Positions 20,166 to 30,632 of a stretch of 64,000 bases of DNA are shown here, piece after piece (positions within the stretch are counted from its first letter, which is position 1; the number at the start of each line of letters is the position of its first letter). Where the stretch lies: the NCBI GenBank assembly GCA_917880885.1, contig OU862908.1:56441819-56505818 (forward strand). The letters are read 5' to 3'. This stretch comes from Limnephilus marmoratus. Taxonomy: Eukaryota > Arthropoda > Insecta > Trichoptera > Limnephilidae. Made by a program: the position numbers and the translations under genes. The notes beneath the pieces are model-generated. The model was not told the origin of the DNA, ran no database searches, and was given only the letters and a program-made list of their open reading frames with translations.

Positions 20166-21859
20166 CAGTGGCGGACTAAGGGGGGGGGCGGGGGGGGGCG
20201 GTCCGCCCCGGGCCCCCGGTCCTGGGGGGCCCCCAAATGCCCCCATTTTCCCTTGATCAAATCCTAAACAAGCCTAGGACACTGTAAAAAATTTTTTAGT
20301 CATTTTTTATTTCACTATTTGAAAGATGCACTTGTTAAGATTGCTGTCACCAAATTATTTTAAAGAAATTCGAAAAATTCACAGAGATACAACATTTTAT
20401 GTGAAACCGTTTGAAACAGTTTTGAATTATCCTTCAACAAAACTTTGAATGTGTTTTTCTCTAAACTTTTTTACACGTTTTTCAACCTGATTGACAACAT
20501 ATTAAACAAACTATACAACCGATTTGCATTCACCAATTCTTAAACTGTTTGAAAATCTAGTGTCTATGGCACCATGTAGGGGAATTTCGATATCTAAAAA
20601 AAATATAGAAATGGCGAACCAGCGAATTTTATTTTCAATTTTTTATGGTAAATTTTTATCGTTCATAAAATTTAAAAAATTAGAAGGGGGCCCTTTATAA
20701 AACAATCCCCTACATGGTGTCATAGTCAGGGCCGGATTAAGCATGTTGGGGGGCCCCTAGGCAATGCACGTCTCGGGGCCCCTTCACCATCGGGGCCCCT
20801 AGCCGACGCAAGGCCCCTAGGCAGTGGCCTACTCCGCTTTGCGGACAATACGGTCCTGTCAGGGCCGGTTTATACATGTCGGCCCCCCTGGGCAATGCAC
20901 GTCTCGGGGCCCCTTTACCCTAGGGGGCCCTACTCGATGCGGGGGCCCTAGGCAGTTGCTTACACTTCTTATGGATAATACGGCCCTGGCTATAGTGACT
21001 GGATTTTCAAAGGCAGTTCCCCATACAGCCTTATGGACAATACGGCCCTGCCAGGACCGGCTTAAACATTTTGGGGCCGGCTTAAATATTTTGGCTATAG
21101 TGACTGGATTTTCAAAGGCAGTGACCTACACTGCCTTTTGCACAATACGGCCCTGCCAGGGCGGGCTTAAAAATGTCGGGGCCCCTAGGCAATGCACATC
21201 TCAGGGCCCCCTTCCCCTAGGGGCCCCTACCTGATGCGGAGCACCTAGGCAGTTGCCTACACGTCTTATGGATAATACTGCCCTGGCTATAATGACTGGA
21301 TTTTCAAAGGCAATCGCCTACACTCCTTCACTGCCTTATGGACAATACGGCCCTGCCAGGGCCGGCTGTCGGGGCCCCTAGGCAATGTCGAACATGTCGG
21401 GGCCCCTAGGCAATGCACGTCTCCTTTACCCTAGGGGCCCCAACCCGATGCGGGGTTTTTATAATATATTGTCAACCAGGTTGAAAAACGTATTGAGAAA
21501 AACGCGTTCAAAGTTTTGCTAAAGGATAATTCAACACACAAACTGTTTAAAACAGTTTCATATAAGGTGCTTTATCTCCGTCAATTTTACAAATTTCCTT
21601 ACAATATTTGGTGAAAGATTATTAACAAATGCATTTTTTATAAAATTAATTGAAAAAGTGACAATTTTTTTTAGTGTCCTGGTGTCTTAAAGCCTTGTTT
21701 AGGTTTTGATCAAGGGAACACGGAGATTCTTGGAGGCCCCCTAGGACCAGAGGCTCGTGTGAACTGAATAAAAGTCTTATAAAATTACGTCAACTTTTAC
21801 TAGGGGGGCCTCACTCAGCTTTGCCGCCCCGGGCCTCTGTCGGGCTTAGTCCGCCACTG
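20166..21859. mobile_element. hAT element (inner), non-autonomous
   Basis: The ends are CAGTGGCGGACTAAG and the exact complement CTTAGTCCGCCACTG. CCTGTGCA flanks both sides (20158-20165 and 21860-21867), a perfect duplication. The subterminal regions are partly inverted copies (TTGATCAA, CTAGGAC). The centre (about 20720-21480) is a GC-rich tandem-like array. No transposase. Confidence 0.9.
20720..21480. repeat. GGGGCCCCTAGG-rich irregular tandem array
   Basis: Recurring phrases are GGGGCCCCTAGGCAATGCAC (at least four times, sometimes imperfect), GACAATACGGCCCTGCCAGG, and GCTATAGTGACTGGATTTTC (repeated near 20991, 21093 and, altered, 21284). The phrase CAGGGCCGG at several unit starts looks like a hAT terminus, so the array may be multimerised transposon ends. 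Confidence 0.75.
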
Positions 21860-21973
21860 CCTGTGCAGTAGGTACCGATGGCGCCCCCCCCCCCCCTACA
21901 TTTTTATTTTGATTAAAAATTCGTTTACCCCAATTTTTTTTTTATTTAATTTTTTTTTTTTTACACTAATTTA

Positions 21974-22490
21974 TCAAATAAAATCAAGACATATAAAGGG
22001 TGTAACCCTATCTAAAGTTTTCGAATAAATAAGCCACGATCTATGTAATTCTTCTCCATTAGGCAGTTTCTTGTAATAATACTTAGTATTAAATTTACGC
22101 TTGTTCGTAATAGGAAAATGAAAACCTTTCAATTGTACAGGACCTTCCTGAACTAATAAACTAATGGAATTTTGAGATAACTTTGGCCAGCATCCGGGAT
22201 CTTTCAATTCAAGCTCTGAAAACAGAATTAAATTTAAACTGCTATCAGTGACGTTATTTTTATCTTCTAATAATTCGACCGGAGGAATTTGTGCGATAGA
22301 TATCTGTTTAGATGTGCTCGGGACCATTGTAACGTCATTGCGCGGGACATCACTTTTTATCGGTGCTGGAGAAATTGGAATAAAAAATTCCCAATGGAAA
22401 CGAGTTTTTTTATGTCATTATGCTCTTTAATTCTAAGTTTTAGATTCTGCGAGCCTGAAAGTTTTTTTTTAATTATTGTTCTATTCATTG
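21974..22490 (-). pseudogene. hAT transposase N-terminus (ZMYM1-like)
   Basis: On the minus strand a frame starts near 22490 with a basic SGSQNLKLRIKE motif, shifts frame near 22380, and continues into the stretch containing PIKSDVPRNDVTMVPSTSKQ. It then gives LKDPGCWPKLSQNSISLL, FHFPITNKRKFNTKYYYKKL and PNGEELHRSWLIYSKTLDRV, the TTF-type zinc finger entry of ZMYM1-like hAT transposases. The Cys residues expected next (CFCCKLF-like) are lost at ICLDFI and a stop at 21974. The DDE and dimerisation domains are absent from this element, though a C-terminal relic of a similar transposase lies at 23810-24322. Confidence 0.8.
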
Positions 22491-23722
22491 TAATCCACAA
22501 TCCACAACCTCTAACAACCAATAGAAATGTAGTTATAAATTAAAAAATCTAATAATAATAATAATATAATAATATAACCTCAAATTTGTACCTTGCATTT
22601 CCATTTCCCCTGTGTTCTGTGTTGAGCGAACAAACACGAACGTATCTATGGTATCAACGGCTTACGAAAGACGCTTACACTGATTATTACTGACTGTAAA
22701 ATAACAAATCTAATAGAAATTAATTGTAGGTACATTTAACGAACTTCAACTGTCAAATCAATGATGAAACTGTTCTGTTGCAAACCGTGCGATGTTTATG
22801 CTAATGGAATTTACTGAAGATTTCATAAGAAAATGGTCTTTAAGTCCCTTCTCCTAGAGACTTAATTCGTACAAAAGCATTTTGAAAGGCGCCGACGGTT
22901 GGTTTGTTCTCTTGAATAAAAGTACGGCGCTGTGATTGGTTAATTAATTTGGATCGCACTCATTCGTCGTAAAAGACAGTAAAAGATATATGGAAAAATA
23001 GATCTTACGTTTAAACTAAATATATGGAATTTGTAAAAAAATTCTGTAACTGACTATAAATTCGTAAATCGTTGAATTTCGTTGAATTCAAACCAGATGC
23101 GTGCGCAGTCTGTATCTTTGGAAAGTGTTGCTAGAGCGTAATAATTATTTCGTACTATGGGAAATTTTTAAACGATTCAGGGAATATTATAACAAATTTT
23201 TAATACAATATTTATTTTCTCACGGCGCCCCTTCGGAGTTGGCGCCAGGTTTTTTGCACGTTTTTGAACGTATGGCAGATCCGGCGCTGGCGATAGTGAA
23301 ACCTATTAGGTATGTAGTGTATTTACGAGGACTCATTTGAATGTCAGCAGTATCGAAAGATTCAAAAAAGTTTTTCGAACTAGTTTGGAAAGCTGTGATT
23401 GTTAGAAAAACTTCCGAAATTTACGCAAAAAATAAATTTTCACTAGAAACCATTTTCAACCCACAGAAGGTAATAAAAAACTACGCTTTTCAAGGCATCT
23501 GAAATATTAAAGTAAGCTTTTTTTTAAGCCGAAACAGCTATAACAAAAAATATATAATAAAAATAAATACTAAAATACTTTCAGAACTTGATAACAACTT
23601 TAATAAATTAAATTTAAATAATTTTTTTTAAAAGTACGAGTTCTACGAATTAAAACACAAAAACTAATCCGCAGAAAGCGTTAAAAAATAAGACGATATG
23701 ATTTGAAAGGGAGTTGTGTAAA

Positions 23723-24498
23723 CAGGGGCGGCCCTAGGGCGCCGTCATAAGGGGGGCGCCGAAAACACCCGACCACTGATCGGCTATCTATCGATTGTGC
23801 GCTTAAACTGTGTGGTTGGTGCGGGGAGAAAGCAGTGTTGCCAACGTAGGCGATTTTTCGCCAAGTAGTGATAAGTCTTCATTAGAAAAAGCCTGTGCAG
23901 ATTTGCAAATCATTTTAACCGATGGGGAAAAATGTGATGTCTCTAGTCGCGAATTGGTTGAAGAACTTTTGAGCCCTAAACCCATTACTAAAAAATCTTG
24001 ACTCACCAAAGCCACTACAAGTTCTTCAACTTGTAAGAAAATGATTGGCAGGATAATATATATTCCCGAATGTGTGAATGCGCTTCGAATTTTGTTGACC
24101 ATCCCTGTAACTGTCACCAAAGGAGAACGAAGCTTTAGTAAATTGAAACTAATTAAAACGTACTTTCGTTCGGCTATGTGTCAAGAAAGACTATCGGATC
24201 TTGCAATTTTATCAATTGAGAATGATTTTGCTCAAGGGTTAAATTATTCTGATAAAAAAATTCGCAAGCGCAAAAGCAAGAAAAGTTGTGTTCTAGTGTT
24301 TTTATTGATTTCGCAGATTTAATTAAATAAATGTAATCAAATATATATTTTTTTATGTTATTATTTCTCACCCGTCCCACTAGGCACTTCAATTAAAGTT
24401 GCATAACCGCTTAGAAAGAGCTCTATTTTGTATTAGGAGGGGAGGCGCGCCACCAAGAGATTTCGCACCACCTAATAAATTAGCTAGGGCCGCCCCTC
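23723..24498 (+). mobile_element. hAT element relic with transposase C-terminus
   Basis: The ends are CAGGGGCGGCCCTAGG and the complement of GAGGGGCGGCCCTAGC. The flanks are TGTGTAAA (23715-23722) and TATGTAAA (24499-24506), an 8-bp duplication with one mismatch. It retains only the last part of a transposase. Confidence 0.85.
23810..24322 (+). pseudogene. hAT transposase C-terminal dimerisation domain
   Basis: The first frame (23810-24001) includes LQIILTDGEKCDVSSRELVE and ends in a stop. After a break, 24041-24322 gives CVNALRILLTIPVTVTKGER, SFSKLKLIKTYFRSAMCQER and LSDLAILSIEND, the classic hAT C-terminal signature with the conserved ERSFSKLK core. The protein ends in a basic KKIRKRKSKKSC tail. 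This is a decayed internal-deletion derivative of a ZMYM1-like transposase. Confidence 0.85.
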
Positions 24499-24506
24499 TA
24501 TGTAAA

Positions 24507-25298
24507 TACGAATGTTTGAGGGAGCGCGCTAATATAAAAAATAACTGTTATAATTAAGCGAAACTTGTGAAAATATTTAAAATAACACGACTCGTTTAAA
24601 ATAGAGCAACCAATTCTCCAAATTTTTTTCATAAAATGTGTTTAAAATAATTTTCGGAGCATATTTTGCGGCATTTCGGAGCATTTTTGGAGCAGCAAGT
24701 GTATAGATCATATTATCTTTAAAAATAACGTATAATTTTTAAGAACCAAAAACATTTAAATAACCCCCTCTGGCTGTGTAAGTAATGAATTTCTTTCCAT
24801 GAACAATTTTTTGTCATTTTTTTAAATTAGTACATAATGTTTTCACATCCACGGTCGTTTATCAATTGAATAAAATGTTTACGACGTTTTTTAGTAAGGC
24901 TGAAAGTATTCAAATTATATGTTTTAGTTTAAATCGGTAAAAATTAGGAATGCGCGATGATTTCTCCAAGGAGTGGTGAAGTGCTATTTTGTTGAGATGT
25001 CTGGATTGTCTGGTCACCATTCTCAAAGTTGAGTCGTTGAAAGCTTCACTAAACTGTCCAGTCCAGTGCCTACTCGCCACTTGGACATTGAGAACCTTTT
25101 CTCCGACAAAGGCTGTTCGTGAATAATAACATGATCCGTACAAAACATGCGTTGTATTATTCCGGCACTTAGATTTATCTGTGTCCATCCGTCCATCGCA
25201 TGGTTTCAGTAGTAGGGAGGTAGGTACTGGGCACCGCATTATGGAGGCACGGTCGAGCGTGCCAAATTACCCCTTCACGGATAAATCCTAAATGATTG
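24507..25298. other. Non-coding stretch
   Basis: 24560-24715 shows inverted similarity to 13585-13750. A 109-codon minus-strand open frame at 24910-25239 has no recognised domain and no gene-like context, so I do not call it. Confidence 0.4.
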
Positions 25299-25307
25299 TT
25301 TGGCCGC

Positions 25308-25738
25308 GACTCCAGATACGAATATCTACAGCCTGTATGTCTGACGAATATCTACAGCGCATATGTTTAACTAATATCTACGAACTTCAGAGTGTTGATT
25401 AATATCTACAGAGCGTAGGTTGAACTAATATCTACAGAGCGTAGGTAGGACTAATCAGCTAAATATGCCCAATAGTCCGATATTAGGGATTTTTACATAC
25501 GTACTTACTTAAATTAAGTTTTTTAAACTGCATACGCAATATTACGTTATTCCAATATGCTATACATAATTGCAAATCCAACCTCTGCCAGTGCTGTAGA
25601 TATTCGTCAACACTTTGGTTCTCATAGATATTAATCAACAGTTTGAGCTGTAGATATTCGTCAACACTTTGATTCTCATAGATATTAGTTCGATTTTTTC
25701 AGTTTTTAGAATTCTTGTAGATATTAGTAGACGCCTCC
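25308..25738. mobile_element. Element with mirrored arrays of ATATCTACA repeats
   Basis: The left part (25318-25450) holds five units with AATATCTAC spaced about 25-30 bases apart; the right part (25600-25730) holds five units in the opposite orientation (GTAGATATT or ATAGATATT). The 9 bases TTTGGCCGC flank both sides (25299-25307 and 25739-25747). A 9-bp duplication suggests a Mutator-like or similar element, but the class is unproven. No coding frame. Confidence 0.6.
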
Positions 25739-25747
25739 TTTGGCCGC

Positions 25748-26166
25748 AGCTTTAGGATTTGGATTTGTCTGCCGTGTGCATGATAATAATATTCCCGGGA
25801 ATTCAGTTGGCAGGATTGGAATCTAGGGGTCAGTGCTGAAATATAATTTAAATTATTTTTAAAATATCCCCCTACATACGTGCGAAACCATATCAAAATC
25901 AATAATATCGGGCGATTTTTAATCTGTTTTTTGCATACTTTTGTATACATTTTTACGACTACGTAAAGGTACCTACCTACCATCGGAAAAATACCATATA
26001 ACGTCGCACATTCATTAATATTTGCTAGATGGGTCAATACTCTGTAAATATTGTTTGTTTTTTATTTAGCATCCAACCGCATTTTAGTACGTAGGTACCA
26101 CCTAGGGAGGACTTTAGGAGCGGTTGGTAGGTAGATACCTAAATAATAATTTCTCATTTTTAATCG
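25748..26166. other. No gene recognised
   Basis: The stretch is ordinary AT-rich sequence. The minus-strand open frame at 25699-26037 has no domain and overlaps the element edge, so it is not called. Confidence 0.35.
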
Positions 26167-26169
26167 TAA

Positions 26170-26319
26170 GGGAACGTACCCATACTACGTGACACGTTTA
26201 GGGGGGGGGTCTTCAAAATGTCATGCTTGGTACAAATGAGCGGCGGCGGGCTTAGGTTTTTGGTCACCGGGGGGGTTAAAAATTGCAAAAAGTTGGTCAC
26301 GTAGTATGGGTACGTTCTC
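26170..26319. mobile_element. PIF/Harbinger-like MITE, family G, copy 1
   Basis: The ends are GGGAACGTACCCATACTACG and its near-complement CACGTAGTATGGGTACGTTC. TAA flanks both sides (26167-26169 and 26320-26322). It has the same interior as copies at 26609 and 44199 (AAATGAGCGGCGGG) in opposite orientation, with variable G-runs. Confidence 0.9.
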
Positions 26320-26608
26320 TAATAATAATAATATTATTACATATTTAAAAATGAGAAATATATAGGTACACATGTTTTCACAGAATTCAAATTATCCAAA
26401 TTTTTTTTATTATTATCATTGCTTCCAATGGCTGTGCGTTTTTCTTCGATCTACGCTTTTATCTCCATCGAACCTTATTGATCGAAGTTTAGGTACCTCT
26501 TTTTATTTTTTATTATCTCTTCTCTGTTGTCATGTACAGTTTGTCAAATAAGAGTAGAAAATATATGAGGGCGCCACTGTTGATCAAATGGCAATACTAA
26601 ACACATAA

Positions 26609-26776
26609 GGGAACGTACCCAAACTACGTGACCAACTTTTTGCAATTTTTAACCCCCCCCCCCCCCCCCCCCCCCGGTGACCAAAATCCTAAGGAACCCG
26701 CCGCTCATTTGTATGGAGCGTGACCTTTTGAAGACCCCCCCCCCCTAAAAGTGTCACGTAGTATGGGTACGTTCCC
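26609..26776. mobile_element. PIF/Harbinger-like MITE, family G, copy 2
   Basis: The ends are GGGAACGTACCCAAACTACG and CACGTAGTATGGGTACGTTC with TAA flanks (26606-26608 and 26777-26779). It is oriented opposite to copy 1 and carries a long C-run near 26651-26675. It lies 290 bases from copy 1. Confidence 0.9.
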
Positions 26777-27177
26777 TAACTCATGGTTTTCAAGTAAAGC
26801 TGTGTAACCTACATTTAAAAAATAAAATAAAAAGGCATAATAGTGGAAAAAATATTTTTTCGTCGCAGTATAGATACCCGCCGATCTCAAAATTAGAATT
26901 GTGTATAGGTATATTATTATTATACCTTTGCAATTTTGTGTTAACATAATGAAGAATAACTATAATGTAATAAAATATAAAGCACAGAAATTGCACACAT
27001 TTATTTAATACTAGATAAAGTACCTAGCGTTACCTGGGCTTTAGATCATGTCTCTAATTTTAGATCTGAATATATTTAACTCATTCAGATCTAAAAGTAG
27101 TGTAAGTAACTAAACTTACCATTAGTGATTCTTCCTCTCTATCCATTATTAAATTAAAATTTATGTTAAATTAAACT

Positions 27178-27413
27178 AAAGCAAATCGGATAAGTTTTAA
27201 GATTTTCACGGCCAAAAGCATTTTCGTTATATGTTTTTGGGGTGTTGTGCCGTGTTGCGCTACCTCCTTCTTTAGCCAACGTTTCACATCTAACGGATCT
27301 GCCGGATCTGCCCTGATGATGGACACTGCAACGATGTCCGAAACGTTGGCTAAAGAAGGAGGTAGCGCAACACGGCACAACACCCCAAAAACATATAACG
27401 ATAAAGCAAATCG
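27178..27413. mobile_element. Palindromic PLE terminal-repeat unit
   Basis: Left arm 27224-27285 and right arm 27340-27401 are an inverted repeat of 62 bases that looks exact; both contain TTAGCCAACGTTTC or its complement. The arms match the 5' end of the PLE at 13782-13860. The 11 bases AAAGCAAATCG lie on both sides (27178-27188 and 27403-27413), a likely target duplication. The 54-base loop holds a hammerhead-like core. No protein. Confidence 0.8.
27313..27344 (+). ncRNA. Hammerhead-ribozyme-like core (candidate)
   Basis: CTGATGA at 27313-27319 is followed by a stem GGACA (27321-27325) and TGTCC (27335-27339) and then GAAAC (27340-27344). That is the hammerhead order of box, stem II, box. 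PLE terminal repeats are known to encode hammerhead motifs. The flanking inverted arms begin exactly at the GAAAC box and could form an outer stem. The cleavage-site strand (UH before stem I) was not assigned with confidence, so activity is unproven. Confidence 0.5.
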
Positions 27414-27670
27414 CTTTATAAATCACCTTTTAATCAAATTTATGTCATGAAAAAAATGTTTTTTAAAATGTGGCTTACTGTGTTCTATACATTCAGTGTA
27501 ATTGCACTTCAAAAAAATATTTGACAGTTAAAGTGGTGATGCCAGTCTACAAATTTAGTAGTTCAAGTTTTTTTATATTCTCTACTCTTAATTATTGACA
27601 GACTATAACCGCAATATGTATACATTACCGCCATCTATCGTTTTGTCTGGTTATTTTTAAGTGACAGCCG

Positions 27671-28086
27671 GTGTGGTCTAGCCATTGAGGTATGTATATA
27701 TATCAATGGGTCTAGCGGTAAGGCTTTTGATTTGCAATCCCGACGTGGGCAAATAAATTTTATTTTATTAATTTTTGTTATTTCACAATTAATTCATTAA
27801 AAATAATACATAGTATATTTGCGGCACGTTCCACAGAGGAAAATACTTTCAGTTTCGCCCTGGTGTAAGACCGCCATTCAGAATTGAAATGTTGCTTGAA
27901 ATGGCTTTAGCCGTGTTTGGTGACCAGATCAGAATAGCCAGGAACTTCCCCACCTTCCTCTCCCCCACCTCCTTCCCCTCCCCTCTACCTTCAGCCTCAC
28001 AACATACCTCAACTGGAGATGCCATAGTCTCACTGGCTCCAGACGGGAGTAGCTGAAACACTTGTGAGGTATTCATATATAAAAAA
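27671..28086 (+). repeat. tRNA-derived SINE
   Basis: A tRNA-like head (TGGGTCTAGCGGTAAGGCTT, degraded B box) is followed by the shared linker, GTTCCACAGAGGAAAATACT, GCCCTGGTGTAAGACC, TTGAAATGGCTTTAGCCGTG, a C-rich segment, CTTCAGCCTCACAACATACC, and an A-rich tail. The body is complete compared with the copy at 49277. Confidence 0.85.
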
Positions 28087-28139
28087 GGAATTAATTAAGA
28101 TCATTTGAGTGTGAATAAAAAAAGGTAATGAACATAACT

Positions 28140-28975
28140 TCTATGTGATTTTTCCTGTTTTCTCAGAAGAAATAACCACACATCGACTTACTAAACTTTG
28201 TAGTCAGAATCTTTGTACAAAAAATCGTTGGATAAAAGAAAAGTATTTATTTAATTTTTCGAAGAAACTTCTTCGGAAAGGAGTTATTTATTGTGATGGC
28301 ATTATTTATTTTAATGAAATGACAAATAACTTTGTTTACTTTTATTTATATACAATATTAAATACCTACATAAAATTAATTGTATATACTTATTTATATA
28401 CCTACAAATTAATTTCGATTCCTTTGTCTGTTCCTAATTCCTTCCTAGTTCCTACTTTGCTTTGGAATTAAATCTCATTAAACAAATAGCAGTTAATAAT
28501 GGTTATTCTACTAAATTAATAGATCAAATACTAAATAAAAATAATAAACAAAAATTCTTAGAACTATAAATCTACCCTTTTTCTAAACAAATAAATAATC
28601 AATGGAGTAGAATTCTATTCGTTGATAACAATATGTCAAAAATAATTCGTATAAATATTCCCGGTACTATACAACCAGCATTTTATACAAATAATAAATT
28701 TTAAAAATTCATCCTTAACAACAAAGATAAGGACATTAAAAAAAAAAATCAGGCGTTTATAAATGCAATTGTAAAGACCGTAATTGCTTTTATGTAGGTA
28801 GAACACATATAAACTTTGAAGTAAGGGTTAAAGAACATCTCAGGGCATTAAGTGGCAATAGTGAATCTGAGTTTGAAGATCATTTATTAAAAAATTATCA
28901 TAATTTTAACAAAAACCATGTACTTAAAATATTACATAAAATATTACGAGCAATATCGTCGCCCCCCCCAGTCAC
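28140..28975 (+). pseudogene. PLE C-terminal region with GIY-YIG domain, decayed
   Basis: The first frame (28145-28471) has no strong match. From about 28600 the frame reads WSRILFVDNNMSKIIRINIP. After a shift near 28745 come GVYKCNCKDRNCFYVGRTHI, the GIY-YIG core, RVKEHLRALSGN and FEDHLLKNYHNFNKNHVLKI. Frame breaks are at about 28703, 28745 and 28930. The fragment near 48700 carries the matching HVLKILH-like stretch and what follows it, so both belong to one PLE subfamily. Confidence 0.8.
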
Positions 28976-29450
28976 CCTGTTTATGGGACTGGATAAATAT
29001 GAAAGTATGTCTTACGTGTTTTGTTTATAAAATGCATAACCTGTACCGCTGTCAAAATTTATTATTTTTCATTCTTAAAAATTACCTCTGCAATCTCTTA
29101 TGTGAAGTTACATCCCCGCCCCACGCAACTTTTTATTATTTGTTTTTAAGTGAACACAACTGCTCCAAACTCTGGAGCCAGTGAAACTGGCATAAATATA
29201 CTAACCCCTAGATCGATCACTTGGGGCTTTTTCCTCCTAGCGGTTTCGTCACCAACTTAACCCCCCTCGCCCTTCCCGCACCTGCCAGCACTAATAGACT
29301 AAAGATAGAGGAAACTTATTTGTCTACCATAGACAATATAATCGCTCTCGACCTACTTCATTAGCCCAATAAATTATTTAAGAACAAAATTATTGGAATC
29401 AGAAAATGTTACATTAGACAAATGAAACACTCTGAGAACATCTTTAAATA
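28976..29450. other. No gene recognised
   Basis: Mixed AT-rich sequence with CTGGAGCCAGTGAAACTGGC near 29173, which may form a small hairpin. No domain in any frame. Confidence 0.35.
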
Positions 29451-29553
29451 TGTTTATTTTCAGTAAAGACAATTGATAATAAATAACACATAAGACAATT
29501 GATAATAAAACATAACACAAAAACTAAGGTATCCTAACCGACCTAACCTCAAA

Positions 29554-29733
29554 TTAATTTACGGACGAATGCTGAATGTTGATGTCCTGGTACTGGTTCT
29601 CATCCTGGTCATCTTGTAGATACTCCACTGACCAGCTCTCTTCACCTTCACCGTCAGACTCCCATTTGACATCGGAAATGTCTCCTTCCAGTGCAATAGT
29701 TATTTCTTCATGTGACAAACCTCTAACAGCCAT
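29554..29733 (-). CDS. Small acidic ORF, possible transposase N-terminus or last exon
   Basis: The frame is 59 residues on the minus strand starting MAVRGLSHEEITIALEGD, then DVKWESDGEGEESWSVEYL and a Gln/Asp-rich end. It is preceded directly by a pyrimidine-rich AG (TTTTTATAG just upstream of the ATG), so it may be an exon. An AATAAA lies about 100 bases downstream near 29453 on the same strand. The pattern of a short helix followed by an acidic stretch resembles piggyBac transposase N-termini, but this is weak. Function unknown. Confidence 0.4.
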   Translation of the reverse strand: MAVRGLSHEEITIALEGDISDVKWESDGEGEESWSVEYLQDDQDENQYQDINIQHSSVN

Positions 29734-29799
29734 CTATAAAAATGATAACAATAAGTTACATATAGTCTACCGGAAAACATTAAAATAAATTAATACATC

Positions 29800-30206
29800 T
29801 TGAAAGAATCAAATTAAAATACGTAAAACAATACAAAAGGCCAAAACAAGAAGATCTCCATTAAAAACATCCACCAATGCGCCATCACAGGATCATGAAC
29901 GTTTTTAGCGAAAACAAAATGAAAAAGCAATGTTTTTGAATGGAAATCATATTTATCGATCAGATTAAACATCTGCATACAGTATAATAATTATTTTCAA
30001 CAGAAAAATGCTATATTTTACCTTTTAATGTTATGCAGAAAACCAAGATGTCAAACCGTTTTGTCCAAGACGCCATTTCCAAATATTTTGTGTTGCCAGT
30101 ACGCGATTTGTTATATACCTTATAAAACATATCTTTCTCAAGCGATACGCAAAATACGGGGCTGTTTGTTTCATAAAATCAAGAGATTTTAATTTTCATC
30201 CATCAA
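29800..30206. other. No gene recognised
   Basis: AT-rich sequence between the small ORF and the next SINE. It could contain the promoter or 5' exon of the minus-strand ORF at 29554, but nothing specific is visible. Confidence 0.3.
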
Positions 30207-30632
30207 ATGACCTGACGACCTCCGTAGCAGTGGGTAAGACTCTTGACTCACGATCCGGAGATTGGGGTTCGAACCCGGCATGCGTAAGTAAATTTTATTT
30301 GATTAATTTGTGTTATTTCACAATTAATTCATATAAAATAATATATATTATAGTATATTTACGGCATGTTCCAGAGTGGAAGATACTATCAGTATCGCCC
30401 TGGTGTAAGACCACCATTCAGAATTGAAATGTTGCTTGAAAATGGCTTTAGCCGTGTTTGGTGACCAGATCTGAATAGCCAGGTACTTCCCAACCCTCCT
30501 CTTCCCCACCTCCTTCCCCTCCTCACTACCTTCAGCCTCACAACATACCTAATTTGGGGAATGCCATAGTCTCACTGGCTTCAGACGGAGCAGTTGAGAT
30601 TCTTGTACGGTATTTACAGTAAAAAAAAAAAA
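30207..30632 (+). repeat. tRNA-derived SINE
   Basis: The head is GACGACCTCCGTAGCAGTGG with B box GGGTTCGAACCC (30265-30276), followed by the linker, GTTCCAGAGTGGAAGATACT, GCCCTGGTGTAAGACCACCA, the C-rich segment and an A tail at about 30620-30632. This is one of the two most complete copies. Confidence 0.9.

Larger units (their letters stand above)
20131..23289. mobile_element. hAT element (outer), internally rearranged
   Basis: The ends are CAGGGCCGGATCTACG at 20131 and the complement-matching AGATCCGGCGCTG at the right end. GCGATAGT flanks both sides (20123-20130 and 23290-23297), a perfect 8-bp hAT duplication. It carries the N-terminus of a hAT transposase on the minus strand (21974-22490) and is itself interrupted by another hAT element (20166-21859) only 35 bases from its left end. 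The catalytic region is missing, so it cannot move on its own. Confidence 0.85.

Noticed and set aside
24910..25239. 109-codon minus-strand frame
   Set aside because: No domain, no splice or polyA context; kept only as a note in the gap entry.
25308..25738. CRISPR-like array
   Set aside because: Units are short, irregular and mirrored, with no constant spacers, and the organism is an animal.
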